Below, piece after piece: positions 1 to 9,081 of a stretch of 25,838 bases of DNA; the first letter of the stretch is position 1; each line of letters begins with the position of its first letter. Location: the NCBI GenBank assembly GCA_003483885.1, contig DMXI01000484.1:1-25838 (forward strand). The letters run 5' to 3'. Position numbers and translations under genes: made by a program. The notes beneath the pieces are model-generated. The model saw only the letters and a program-made list of their open reading frames with translations, made no database searches and had not been told where the DNA came from. The DNA is from Microscillaceae bacterium (lineage in GTDB: Bacteria > Bacteroidota > Bacteroidia > Cytophagales > Microscillaceae).

Positions 1-2
1 AA

Positions 3-1793
3 TTGGGTTACTCGGGGCAAGAAGAAGACGAATCGGGTTTGGTGTATTATGGCCACCGTTATTACCAAAAAAATGGCCGCTGGAACCGAGCCGATCCTAT
101 CCGCTTTAAAAGTGGGCAATTGAATATGTACAATATGGTGAATGGTAATCCAGTAACAAGTCGAGATAAGTGGGGACTTCTTGAAGAAATAAAAATGGAA
201 GACATTCAATCACGCAATATTGTGAAGTTAAAAGAGTTTCGTGACGTACTCAAGCTAATTGATTATATTTCAACTACCCCAAACGAAGACCGAAGGGCTT
301 TAATATTCGAGCTGAATCACAGTATCAATAACCCAAATAACGATGAAGAAGAGAGATCGGGTGTGGGCAGTATGTTTGATAATGATGAATCAGATGATTT
401 AGAAGAAGCTTTTGAGGATTATATGAATGGCAAATCTGACGGATATTTAGATCATGTAAAAGCAAGAACATTGCCTGTTAATTATCTGGATCAATTAAAA
501 CTTCTCGCTAAACAAAGGACGTTTGAGCGTTTGCAAATAGCGGATGGACAGCCACACGCATTGACTAGTAGTGACTGGGATAGTGTAAAAGCTTATATTG
601 GTGAAAAAACCTCCACTGACGAATATGCCGATTTGCAAGGACTGAAAGATGCTTGGAAAAGTTTTAGAGGACATAGAACACGTTTGGCGACGAATAGGGA
701 TGTATTAAGCCTGGTAGATAATCAAGCACGTAACTTTAAACAAGATTTTCAAGGATTGATGGACATTGCTTTAGCACGTACCAGAGTCGGCGATAGAATT
801 GGAGGTGTAGTGCCCAGGCCCGAATTTCGATTACGTAGAGGGTCTGGACAAAATCAAAATAATCCAGTATTACGAACCTCAACTAAGCCGCTAAACTACC
901 AAAATAGTGACGATGAGGAAGCAAATGTAGATATTCGAATTCAGGGAGATCAGGTACACAATGGTGGCTTGGTTAGAACCCGAAATAAAGGGCAGATTAC
1001 TAGGCAATGGAAAATAGATTATGAAGCCAAAATAAGGAAAAGTATAGAAAGTGGCCATTTTGCGCTTGCTTGGAATCCTGCAATCGTAGACAGGTATACA
1101 AATAAACTTTACAGGTACCAAAGATCATTTGCCCACAAGCATAATAAAAGTAGCAACAGTTGGTTAATAGGGGAAAATACAAGAGGAGGTTATGTTGAGC
1201 GTAATAATTTGGTGCGTGCTTTGTTACCTCCCGTTTTGTTAGAACAAATGGATGACGAAGCACGTGCTACTGGAAGAGGTTCATTTGATATGCGTAGTGT
1301 AGCCTGGATAAAATCAGGGCCTTACGATGAAGATGTAGATAATAATCTTACCAAGAATGATTGGCGAAACAGACGCCGTCAAAGTAACCATGCTTGGCAT
1401 TACGGTGCCGATGATAACACCCATACAACCTATTATGATGCAGCAAAAGCCACCACTACTACAGGACTAGAAATAGGTAACAATCCTACCTATAATTGGC
1501 GTACAATGTACGGGTTTTCTTATTACTCAAACCGGGAACACAGAAATGTATACAGGGATCATGGACACTTTGGCCTCAGGCGAGCAAGCAAGGCCCACGC
1601 GGATGAACGCGTAGTGACTAATTTGATAAATACTACCATACCCCAAGCAAAGAACAGTGGTGCAGCCATTAAGTCTGAAGATATTAGCATTATTAGTTAC
1701 AGGTATTCTAACGGGAAGTTACAACTGTATACCCGTTGCCCAGGTTGCCATTCATCCACCTTAGGCGTAGCCGAACATAATCTGTACGAGTAA
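3..1793 (+). CDS. RHS-repeat toxin, C-terminal part, with deaminase-like C-terminal domain (5' partial)
   Basis: This is the 3' end of a longer gene; the frame is open to the window edge and the first codon used (TTG at 3) is arbitrary. Residues 1-60 match the RHS-repeat-associated core that precedes variable toxin tips: a YYGHRYY-like segment, GRWNRADPI, then LNMYNMVNGNP ending in DKWGL. After it comes a unique region of about 530 residues. Near its end are H532-A-D-E535 at the start of a predicted helix, a beta-like stretch (SIISYRY), and C579-P-G-C582. This order resembles the zinc site (HxE, then CxxC) of the nucleoside/nucleic-acid deaminase fold found in many polymorphic toxins. The spacing HADE instead of HAE and the short tail after CPGC (only about 15 residues) are atypical, so a different zinc fold is possible. 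RHS proteins usually act in competition between cells. The RHS assignment is firm and the deaminase assignment tentative. Confidence 0.82.
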   Translation: MGYSGQEEDESGLVYYGHRYYQKNGRWNRADPIRFKSGQLNMYNMVNGNPVTSRDKWGLLEEIKMEDIQSRNIVKLKEFRDVLKLIDYISTTPNEDRRALIFELNHSINNPNNDEEERSGVGSMFDNDESDDLEEAFEDYMNGKSDGYLDHVKARTLPVNYLDQLKLLAKQRTFERLQIADGQPHALTSSDWDSVKAYIGEKTSTDEYADLQGLKDAWKSFRGHRTRLATNRDVLSLVDNQARNFKQDFQGLMDIALARTRVGDRIGGVVPRPEFRLRRGSGQNQNNPVLRTSTKPLNYQNSDDEEANVDIRIQGDQVHNGGLVRTRNKGQITRQWKIDYEAKIRKSIESGHFALAWNPAIVDRYTNKLYRYQRSFAHKHNKSSNSWLIGENTRGGYVERNNLVRALLPPVLLEQMDDEARATGRGSFDMRSVAWIKSGPYDEDVDNNLTKNDWRNRRRQSNHAWHYGADDNTHTTYYDAAKATTTTGLEIGNNPTYNWRTMYGFSYYSNREHRNVYRDHGHFGLRRASKAHADERVVTNLINTTIPQAKNSGAAIKSEDISIISYRYSNGKLQLYTRCPGCHSSTLGVAEHNLYE

Positions 1794-1827
1794 ATTAATG
1801 AGGGTATATCCCATTTGTTGTGATCCC

Positions 1828-1866
1828 GTTGTGGGTGTTGAAATGCAGCAACACCCACAACTTTTT
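1828..1866 (+). terminator. Rho-independent terminator after the RHS gene
   Basis: A perfect 13-bp inverted repeat (1828-1840 with 1849-1861, arms GTTGTGGGTGTTG and its complement) with an 8-nt loop is followed by TTTTT at 1862-1866. It lies 35 nt after the RHS stop codon. Confidence 0.9.
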
Positions 1867-2413
1867 ATCCTTTAAGTTAGCTTTACATTGGCGGGTAAAT
1901 ACCAAAAACCTCTGATCACCTGTTGAATTCGCACGATCTGCACCCAAACCAAACCTTTGATAATCAGTACATTACACAAACACATCAGCAGTAGTGCAGC
2001 GAAGCATCTGAATACAGTCTACCACTCAGATCCTCCACGGTGTACTACACGACAATAATTCTACTTGAGTAGCCATCCTCATTGATGTCTTCCCCTCATG
2101 ATTTTGCCTCAGTTAAATTCTGACTAAATTTTACTAGTTCATCGCATATTCTCTCCACTTAAAAAACATCCGATAAGCTTATTTTCTTAAATTTACCATA
2201 AAACCATCGCAGGTTTACTTTAATAATTTCAATCGTTCAACTAAGTGAAAACCAGAGCGCTTCCAGTGATGGGGTTCGTGCTTGCAGACATCATTCTAAC
2301 TCCATTCCAGAAGCATATAATCAACCCTATCTTCTGGTTTTTAGCTGAACCTATAAATTCAATTTAAGTGAATCTTGTTTTTACTATAGGTTACCTAACT
2401 ACTACTCAACTTA
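1867..2413. other. Intergenic region without a recognisable gene
   Basis: About 550 nt between the RHS terminator and the propeller regulator. I see no convincing open frame on either strand, no tRNA-like structure and no exact TAnnTTTG promoter element. An immunity gene would be expected here behind an RHS toxin and is not evident. The promoter of the regulator at 2414 presumably lies in the AT-rich 2340-2413 part, but no consensus can be pointed to. Confidence 0.6.
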
Positions 2414-5398
2414 ATGAAATATTTTATCACAATACCTTGCTTTAGCTTTCTCTTGAGCTTGTCAATTTATGGGCAATCTCGTACCCAAAACTTACAGTTT
2501 ACAAATATCACTTCTAAACAAGGGCTTGCTCAAAACATAGTAAACTGCATTATTCAAGATAAGAAAGATTTTTTGTGGATTGGCACCGCGAATGGGTTAC
2601 AAAGGTATGATGGCCATCGTTTCAAACTATACCAGCATCAATTGCACAACCCTAATAGTTTAAGTAATAATTATGTACTCACCCTGCTTGAAGATCAAAA
2701 AGGGCACATTTGGATTGGCACTATGGGAGGAGGCTTAAACCGATTCAACCCTGATACTGAAGAATTTGTGAGATTTAAACACCAAAAAAACGACCAAAGT
2801 AGTATAAGCGATCAGGTTGTACACACTTTGTATGAAGATCAAGAAGGGAAAATATGGATCGGATTTCATGAGGGGTATTTTGGTTATTTTAACCCTGCCA
2901 CCCAAAAATTTAAACGATTTTTACCCAAAGATGAATCCAGGTTCAACGCCAAGCGTGTGTTCTCCATTGTCAACGATCATCATCAAGGTTTTTGGTTGGG
3001 AACCTCACAAGGGCTTGTTTATTTTGATAAAAAGAAAGAAACATATAGAGACCATTCTTTTATCAATAAAACCCAAAACAGGCATCATTCGAACAATGCA
3101 ATCTATAGCTTATTTCGTGATCTTGTCCAACCACATATACTCTGGTTGGGGACTTTTCATATGGGTTTGATTAAGTTTGACACCCAAACCCACAAGATTG
3201 TAAAAAGATGGGAAGCCAACCCTCAAGATACAGGATCGCTGAAAACCAATGCAGTATGGAGTTTTTTTCAGGATAAGCTGGGAAATTATTGGGTAGGTAC
3301 CAAGTTGGGGTTTTACCATTTTGATCCCAAGGCAAATAAATTCACTTTATTTTCTTCCAATGCTCGTAACCCAAGCAGTATTGCAGGTAGTTACATTCAG
3401 CATATTTTTCAAGATAAGGCTGGGTCAATATGGCTTTGCTCATATGACCATGGTATCAGCAGGTTTAACCCTGATTTTAATCATTTTTATGCTTTCGAAA
3501 GTCATTTTGGACAAGTATCATCTTTTTGTGAAGATCAAAAAGGCAACCTTTGGCTGGGGATAAAAAGGGGGACAATTGGACTAGCCAAACTTAATCGTGC
3601 TAATGGTCGCTTGAAAACTTTCCGACAAGTTCTGAACAATTCCCCTCAGGTGGCAGCCGATGAAGTAAATGTTTTATTAAATGACATAGATGGGAGCCTA
3701 TGGATAGGCACTTACGGCAAAGGTTTGTATCATTATACACCTCAAAATGGGGCGTTAAAACATTACCTTTATCCTATAGAGAGCGTGTTTGACACGAATC
3801 TAACCAATGCTGATATTGGGGCAATATATCAAGACAAAGACGATCCTGATAAGCTCTGGATCGGTGTATTGAGTAGGGGGTTGTTTCAGTTAAGCAAAAA
3901 GCTTCAAAAGTTTGTAAAGTATTACCCTTATACCAAGTTTAGCCAATTATCTATTATTGGAATTACAAAAGATCACCAAGGAAACTTGTGGCTTGCTACC
4001 CGAAAAGGCCTCAATAAGCTAGATCTGAAAACGGAAATTGTAACCCAGTACCTTCACTCACCCCAAGACAAAAGCAGCATCAGCAATAACTACATCACCT
4101 CTTTGTATATCGATAAGCAAAATATATTATGGATAGGTACTCGAGGTGGTTTGAACAAATTCAACCTGGGAACAGGAAAAAGTGGTAAGTTTCGCCGCCC
4201 TCCTTATAAACAAAATCCAGCTGACCCTATCATCCATAAAATTATTGAAGATAAAGCAGACAACTTATGGTTGAGTACTAATAAAGGGGTGATTTGTTTT
4301 GACAAACAAAAAGGAATATTTAGAAATGAATATCGACAACTTGAATTGCTTGGAAATGAATATCAGGAAGGTAGTGGCATTTTAGCTAAAGATGGAACTA
4401 TATTCTTGGGAGGCAATAATGGCTTTAGCTCATTTGACCCTGGAAAAATCAGTAAAAATAACTATTCGGCCCCTATTGTTTTTACTGATTTCCGATTGTT
4501 TAACAGACCTGTCAAAGCTGGTGTAAATGAGATACTTACTCACCCTATATGGGCTACTGATACTATTGAGCTTTCCTACAAAGAAAACGTGATTTCGCTT
4601 GAGTTTACCAAGCTTGATTATATCCAGGCAGAGGGTAATACTTTTGAGGTATTCCTCGAGAATTTCGACCAAGATTGGTACAATGCAGGGAGTAAGTCTC
4701 AGGTAACTTATGCTAACCTACCAGCGGGCCGTTATATTTTTAGGGTAAGATCTACCCACTCAAATCATCAGGAAGCACGTATGGTATTTATTGTGCACCC
4801 TCCTTGGTGGAACACTCTCTGGTTTAAGGCAAGTCTCACCTTATTTTTAGTAGTGAGTAGCTACTTGTTGATACAACGATACCAAACAAGAAATCGTCGT
4901 GCAAAAGCTTTGGCTGATCAAGTCCCTGAAAAAACAGAAAAAATCACCAGTGTCAAAGAGAGCACTATGTTTTCTACACCACCAGAGCCCAAGAGTCTTT
5001 TTAAAAACCAGAAAGAAATTGATCAGCTCCAACAGAAGCTTCAGGAAGCCATGGAAATCCAGCAACTGTATAAAAATGAAAAACTGTCACTTCCTATCCT
5101 GGCAAAGGAAATCGGAACTACTGATAAAAAACTATCCGAATTATTAAATAAAGAACTCAATACTAACTTTTATGAATACGTCAATCTTTACAGAATCAAA
5201 GTATTTAAAGAGCGCATCAAAAAAGGCGAAGGGCAGTATAAAAAGATGATTTCTATTGCCTTCGATTCAGGGTTCTACTCCAAGTCTACTTTTAACCGGA
5301 TTTTCAAAAAACATACAGGTTTGACACCTACCCAATTCAAGAAAAAAGTAGAAGCCTCTAATAAACAAGCTCCTGAACAACCAAAATCAAGTCAGTGA
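2414..5398 (+). CDS. Membrane-spanning propeller/Y_Y_Y sensor fused to an AraC-type transcription regulator
   Basis: This 994-residue protein probably senses a ligand outside the inner membrane and binds DNA inside. A signal peptide (residues 1-21, ending SIYGQ) is followed by about 680 residues of two-component-regulator propeller repeats, seen as recurring DLLWIGT/GNLWLGT-like motifs each followed by GL..F. A Y_Y_Y domain (about 715-795, with YKENVISLEFTKLDY and YANLPAGRYIFRVR) comes next. A single transmembrane helix lies near 800-825, a short charged coiled-coil-like stretch near 862-885, and an AraC/HTH_18 domain at about 888-980 (IAFDSGFYSKSTFNRIFKKHTGLTPTQF). The usual hybrid two-component members of this family carry a HisKA/HATPase kinase and a receiver between membrane and HTH. 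None is present here, and the reading frame is intact, so the protein is a one-component regulator. The gene converges on the T9SS protein at 5486. Its target is not shown by the sequence. Confidence 0.88.
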   Translation: MKYFITIPCFSFLLSLSIYGQSRTQNLQFTNITSKQGLAQNIVNCIIQDKKDFLWIGTANGLQRYDGHRFKLYQHQLHNPNSLSNNYVLTLLEDQKGHIWIGTMGGGLNRFNPDTEEFVRFKHQKNDQSSISDQVVHTLYEDQEGKIWIGFHEGYFGYFNPATQKFKRFLPKDESRFNAKRVFSIVNDHHQGFWLGTSQGLVYFDKKKETYRDHSFINKTQNRHHSNNAIYSLFRDLVQPHILWLGTFHMGLIKFDTQTHKIVKRWEANPQDTGSLKTNAVWSFFQDKLGNYWVGTKLGFYHFDPKANKFTLFSSNARNPSSIAGSYIQHIFQDKAGSIWLCSYDHGISRFNPDFNHFYAFESHFGQVSSFCEDQKGNLWLGIKRGTIGLAKLNRANGRLKTFRQVLNNSPQVAADEVNVLLNDIDGSLWIGTYGKGLYHYTPQNGALKHYLYPIESVFDTNLTNADIGAIYQDKDDPDKLWIGVLSRGLFQLSKKLQKFVKYYPYTKFSQLSIIGITKDHQGNLWLATRKGLNKLDLKTEIVTQYLHSPQDKSSISNNYITSLYIDKQNILWIGTRGGLNKFNLGTGKSGKFRRPPYKQNPADPIIHKIIEDKADNLWLSTNKGVICFDKQKGIFRNEYRQLELLGNEYQEGSGILAKDGTIFLGGNNGFSSFDPGKISKNNYSAPIVFTDFRLFNRPVKAGVNEILTHPIWATDTIELSYKENVISLEFTKLDYIQAEGNTFEVFLENFDQDWYNAGSKSQVTYANLPAGRYIFRVRSTHSNHQEARMVFIVHPPWWNTLWFKASLTLFLVVSSYLLIQRYQTRNRRAKALADQVPEKTEKITSVKESTMFSTPPEPKSLFKNQKEIDQLQQKLQEAMEIQQLYKNEKLSLPILAKEIGTTDKKLSELLNKELNTNFYEYVNLYRIKVFKERIKKGEGQYKKMISIAFDSGFYSKSTFNRIFKKHTGLTPTQFKKKVEASNKQAPEQPKSSQ

Positions 5399-5421
5399 AT
5401 TTATTTCAAACAAATTTTCAT

Positions 5422-5474
5422 AACTTCCTGATACAAGCCGACTCTAACTAGTTTTAAAATTGTATCAGGAAGTT
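5422..5474. terminator. Long inverted repeat between convergent genes, probable two-way terminator
   Basis: A perfect 15-bp inverted repeat (5422-5436 with 5460-5474, arm AACTTCCTGATACAA) with a 23-nt AT-rich loop fills the 87-nt gap between the two convergent stop codons. The flanks are A/T rich but without a clean T-run, so termination is inferred from position and symmetry. Confidence 0.65.
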
Positions 5475-5485
5475 TAAAATGTGCC

Positions 5486-8400
5486 TTAATCTACCTTTAT
5501 AATTTTTTGAAGTTTTATGCCTTGATTGGTATATAGTTGCAACCAGTAAACGCCTGCCTTGTAACGTGTGATATCAATTTTGCCCGATGCGAAAGCAAGC
5601 CTCCCCAAATGCTTTCCCTGGGCGTTCAACATATTGACTCGATAAACTTCCAACCCTGCCGATAAACTCAATGATACTTGTCCTTTGCCAGGGTTGGGGT
5701 ACACCCGAATCAATGAAGGAGTTTGATTATTTACCTGCTCTGCAATGCGGCTGTTGTAAGTAGTACCAGATGTCAGCGATACATCAGAGAACTCAGCCGA
5801 TCCAAAAGCCCCTCCATTATTACTGATCATGGCTAATCCTACGTAGATATCCTGAGTCATCGCTACAGTGGCACTCCCTACCAACACCCAGTTGGTCCCG
5901 TCTACCGAGCGATACCCTGTAAAAGTATTTCCTTGCCGCTGTAGTTTAAGCCAATGAGGGTTAGTAAAGCCAACCTCAGCATGTTGATTGATTGTAGTAC
6001 CTCCGGGGGTTTCTCTTCTTTGAAAATTGAGAGAGGTGTTGAAGGGGGACAAAAATATATAAGCATTTTTCGCATCACCATTCAATGTTTCGCGCATCAT
6101 CACCCCAGTTTTCGCCCAGGTATTGGTGGTAGATTGAGTAACCACCCGGGCCACAATTTCTCCATCACCCTGCAAAGGTTGATATACACAATAGAAGTTG
6201 TCTGAGGTTCCCCAAATGTCACTGCCCGATCCTTGTAAAGTAAAAAAGTTATCCACCTCAGTTGTAGAACCAGTGAGACTCACGTTCCCCACGTTGGTAT
6301 CTACCCAAGGAAGCGGAAGCGCTTGCGGACTTTGCAACCCATACTTTACCAATAGGTCATTGTGAACTTCCAAAAATACTTCGCTGGTAAGCACCTGATT
6401 AAAAGCATAAAACTCGGCAATTTGTCCAGTGTAATACGCCTGAGCGTTGGTTACTTGGTCATGAAAGCGGGTACTCCCCTGTAAACGCCCAAAGCCAGAC
6501 GCATCTCCGTGGTTAAACAAAGGATATACATTAACCTCCTGCCCTACTTTTACCCCGTTGAGGTAAGCCGTAAAGGTTCCAGCATTGGCATCTAACTGTA
6601 AGCTGGCTATATAAGTAGTATTAGGCGTAATATTGGAATGATCGAGGCTTGCCTGCCAAGAGGTTTCGTTAAGATTCCACCCCCGATAATACAAAGCCCC
6701 ATTCATCAAATAAAAACTCAGCCCACGGGTAGAGCCTCCTTGCTCCCAGAGTATTTGACGATTGTTTACATTATTGCCAGTTTTGAATACGATTACCAGC
6801 GTTTTGCCCTGATAAGGACCTCCTACATTGATGTCACTACTGTTAGCAGTGGTTAGATGATCATCCCCGTCAAATGCAAGAGCTGGATGGCCATTAATGG
6901 CGTTATCAACCCAGGTTGGTTGATTGCTATTATTGGTTTGGGTGGCATTGTTCTGTCGGGCTTGGTCTTGCCAACTGCTCACCTGATCCGCCGTGCTCAC
7001 AATTCCCTGAGATGCTACCAAATGCATGACCGCTGGAGTAGCAGGTAAAACGGTTAAGGTGATTTCATCATAGGCACTGATACCCTGCTCATCGGTAGCT
7101 GTTAGTCTAAAAGTGTAAACCCCCACTGATAAACCATTGATTTGCGAGGTAGTACTATTGGCATTGGTCAAAGTCACCTGGTTTCCAGCTATTTGCTCCC
7201 AGAGATAAGATGCAATGTTTCCATTGGGGCTGCTAGCCAAACCAGTCAGGGTAAAAGTATTTGTAGAAGCAAGTAAGGTGGTATCATTGCCTGCTTGACA
7301 CACGACTGAGTCCATTATTAGGTTCTCGAAAGCTCCAGCATCGTACACATTTTCTAAAGGACGTGGTTGATTGGCAAAATCAGTGATTACCCCAAAACTA
7401 CTGACTTCTCGTCCCGCATTTCTGGCAGGAGAAGTAGAAAAAATTCGGTAATCATCCTGAGAAGCATTGATAAAATGTGCATCTGTCAAATTATTCAATA
7501 TGACATTGTGAGACGAGGTCCAATCGGTTTGGTAAGGAAACTGGAGCCAGCTACTGGTCGGATGCACGATCAGGTTATTATAAATAACGTTTCCAGGAGA
7601 ATAAGAAACGGGGCCAACATTGATGACTCGCACCGCCTTACTGCTGGCGCCAATAATGGTATTATTGATGATGTATACTCCCCCCAGGTACCCTTGATCT
7701 ACAATGTCGGTAGCTAGCGGTGTAGACCTTGTATTTACATTAATGCCTACACTCCCTGGGTTTACCACTATATTGTTGTACACGTAGTTTTCTCCAATGC
7801 CTTGAATTTCAATCCCAACGCCGCTGGAACCTCCCTTGAGAAAATTATTGTACACCCTGCCAGTCGATCCAAGCCCCATTTGAATGCCCCCATTTTGTGA
7901 ACTTTTATCTTCGGTAGCAAAGTTGGTAATATGGTTATTGTACACTTCTACGTCAGCTACCGCAGAACCTACCTGAATGGCTTCCCAGCCTGTATTATGA
8001 ATGCGGTTGTTGTATACCCTGACTCCTCGCAATTCGTGTGGATAGTGGATTTGACTAGTACAACCTCTGGGACCTGTTCCCCGAAAAAAACTATTACCCA
8101 AATAGATGCCTTCACCGCCAATGTCATGAATGTAGTTATCATGTATCGAGAGATTGTACATTGTAAAGTTGGGCCTGTCCACACTATAATCGTCGCACCT
8201 GGGATCGTCCTTTGCCATGATCCCGGCAAAACCCACTTGAGTAATTTCTATATGATCTATCTCTAAATCAGAGCTTTTAGAATTACAAGCAATCCCCATT
8301 CGTCCTGGCTTAGAACCTAAAATCTTAATACCTTGCTCAAAGTTGACATCACCCGTACCTGTAACTCTAAAATAGCGGCTACTCTGAAACGTCAAGGGGT

Positions 8401-8689
8401 CTTCATTAGTGGCTAAATTCGCTGCCCCTCCTATTTCTACCTTTCCTCCACAGTTTTTGATGGTAATATAATTGGTAGCGCTTCCTACCAGGTTCCGAAA
8501 AGTGATTTTTTTGCGATAACCAGCCTGAATACAGATGGTTTGTCCTGGTTGAACTCCCTGCGCTGCTCCGTCAAATACAATGGAATTATTGCTAGGGTTA
8601 ATAGTATAGTCACAGTTACATTGGGCAAACGCACTGTAGGTCAATGTTAGCAGAAATGCCAGCAAGGTCATTTTTTTTGTAAAATTCAT
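5486..8689 (-). CDS. T9SS-exported beta-helix, LamG-like, DUF1349-like protein
   Basis: A secreted or cell-surface protein of 1067 residues, probably binding or degrading polysaccharide. I choose the ATG at 8689, since it gives a clean signal peptide (MNFTKK, hydrophobic core, cut after AFA). The frame opens 24 codons earlier without a plausible leader. In order: a right-handed parallel beta-helix (about 25-440) with repeated N-x-I-x-N-x-x-x-x-x-G turns; a PKD/cadherin-like domain (about 460-550); a LamG/concanavalin-type domain (about 555-785, starting at a VSSWQDQ segment); a DUF1349-like beta-sandwich (about 797-975, with TWAKTGVMMRE); and a type IX sorting domain (about 993-1067, with VYPNPGKG and YWLQLYTNQG). 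Catalytic residues of a known lyase family cannot be assigned. The gene stands alone, facing the propeller regulator, which might control it (inference from adjacency only). Confidence 0.87.
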   Translation of the reverse strand: MNFTKKMTLLAFLLTLTYSAFAQCNCDYTINPSNNSIVFDGAAQGVQPGQTICIQAGYRKKITFRNLVGSATNYITIKNCGGKVEIGGAANLATNEDPLTFQSSRYFRVTGTGDVNFEQGIKILGSKPGRMGIACNSKSSDLEIDHIEITQVGFAGIMAKDDPRCDDYSVDRPNFTMYNLSIHDNYIHDIGGEGIYLGNSFFRGTGPRGCTSQIHYPHELRGVRVYNNRIHNTGWEAIQVGSAVADVEVYNNHITNFATEDKSSQNGGIQMGLGSTGRVYNNFLKGGSSGVGIEIQGIGENYVYNNIVVNPGSVGINVNTRSTPLATDIVDQGYLGGVYIINNTIIGASSKAVRVINVGPVSYSPGNVIYNNLIVHPTSSWLQFPYQTDWTSSHNVILNNLTDAHFINASQDDYRIFSTSPARNAGREVSSFGVITDFANQPRPLENVYDAGAFENLIMDSVVCQAGNDTTLLASTNTFTLTGLASSPNGNIASYLWEQIAGNQVTLTNANSTTSQINGLSVGVYTFRLTATDEQGISAYDEITLTVLPATPAVMHLVASQGIVSTADQVSSWQDQARQNNATQTNNSNQPTWVDNAINGHPALAFDGDDHLTTANSSDINVGGPYQGKTLVIVFKTGNNVNNRQILWEQGGSTRGLSFYLMNGALYYRGWNLNETSWQASLDHSNITPNTTYIASLQLDANAGTFTAYLNGVKVGQEVNVYPLFNHGDASGFGRLQGSTRFHDQVTNAQAYYTGQIAEFYAFNQVLTSEVFLEVHNDLLVKYGLQSPQALPLPWVDTNVGNVSLTGSTTEVDNFFTLQGSGSDIWGTSDNFYCVYQPLQGDGEIVARVVTQSTTNTWAKTGVMMRETLNGDAKNAYIFLSPFNTSLNFQRRETPGGTTINQHAEVGFTNPHWLKLQRQGNTFTGYRSVDGTNWVLVGSATVAMTQDIYVGLAMISNNGGAFGSAEFSDVSLTSGTTYNSRIAEQVNNQTPSLIRVYPNPGKGQVSLSLSAGLEVYRVNMLNAQGKHLGRLAFASGKIDITRYKAGVYWLQLYTNQGIKLQKIIKVD

Positions 8690-8960
8690 ATTGAAGTTTG
8701 GTTTGTGGTTTTGAACACCTCTTGTGGAAATGTTTTTTGTTAGAATGTTAGAGCAAAACAAACATCAAACGAAATGAAAAACGACTCTTTGCATCCAGTG
8801 GGACTCCAGTACATGTGCCATTGCATCCAGCAAGACTCATTGATTACTGGTTTTGGCTATCTTTATGGAGGTTTATTACAAAACAAGGAATATTACCCTT
8901 AGTTAGGCTTCAGCCGTTTCGAGTATAGGAAGTTTTAAGGGTAAAAATGTTTACCAATCC
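8690..8960. other. Intergenic region upstream of the T9SS protein gene
   Basis: About 270 nt between the start of the T9SS gene and the terminator of the M28 gene. No gene or exact TAnnTTTG element is seen. GCATCCAG followed by GACTC occurs twice (near 8791 and 8823), a weak direct repeat of unknown meaning. Confidence 0.4.
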
Positions 8961-8964
8961 AAAT

Positions 8965-9016
8965 AAATAAGGTACTTGTAGAATGAGTAAACACTTCACC
9001 CACAAGTACCTTATTT
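8965..9016 (-). terminator. Probable terminator after the M28 peptidase gene
   Basis: A perfect 15-bp inverted repeat (8965-8979 with 9002-9016, arm AAATAAGGTACTTGT) with a 22-nt loop lies 65 nt behind the stop codon of the minus-strand peptidase gene. On the minus strand the stem ends in ACCTTATTTATTT, a weak T-rich tail. Confidence 0.7.
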
Positions 9017-9081
9017 TGAGCATATTATAGAGCAAACAACTACCTGATCACCTCTTGCTTACTATCATAAAGTATTCAATC

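Noticed and set aside
8787..8845. Direct repeat GCATCCAG...GACTC as attachment site or CRISPR remnant
   Set aside because: Only two short imperfect copies, with no associated integrase, cas gene or array.
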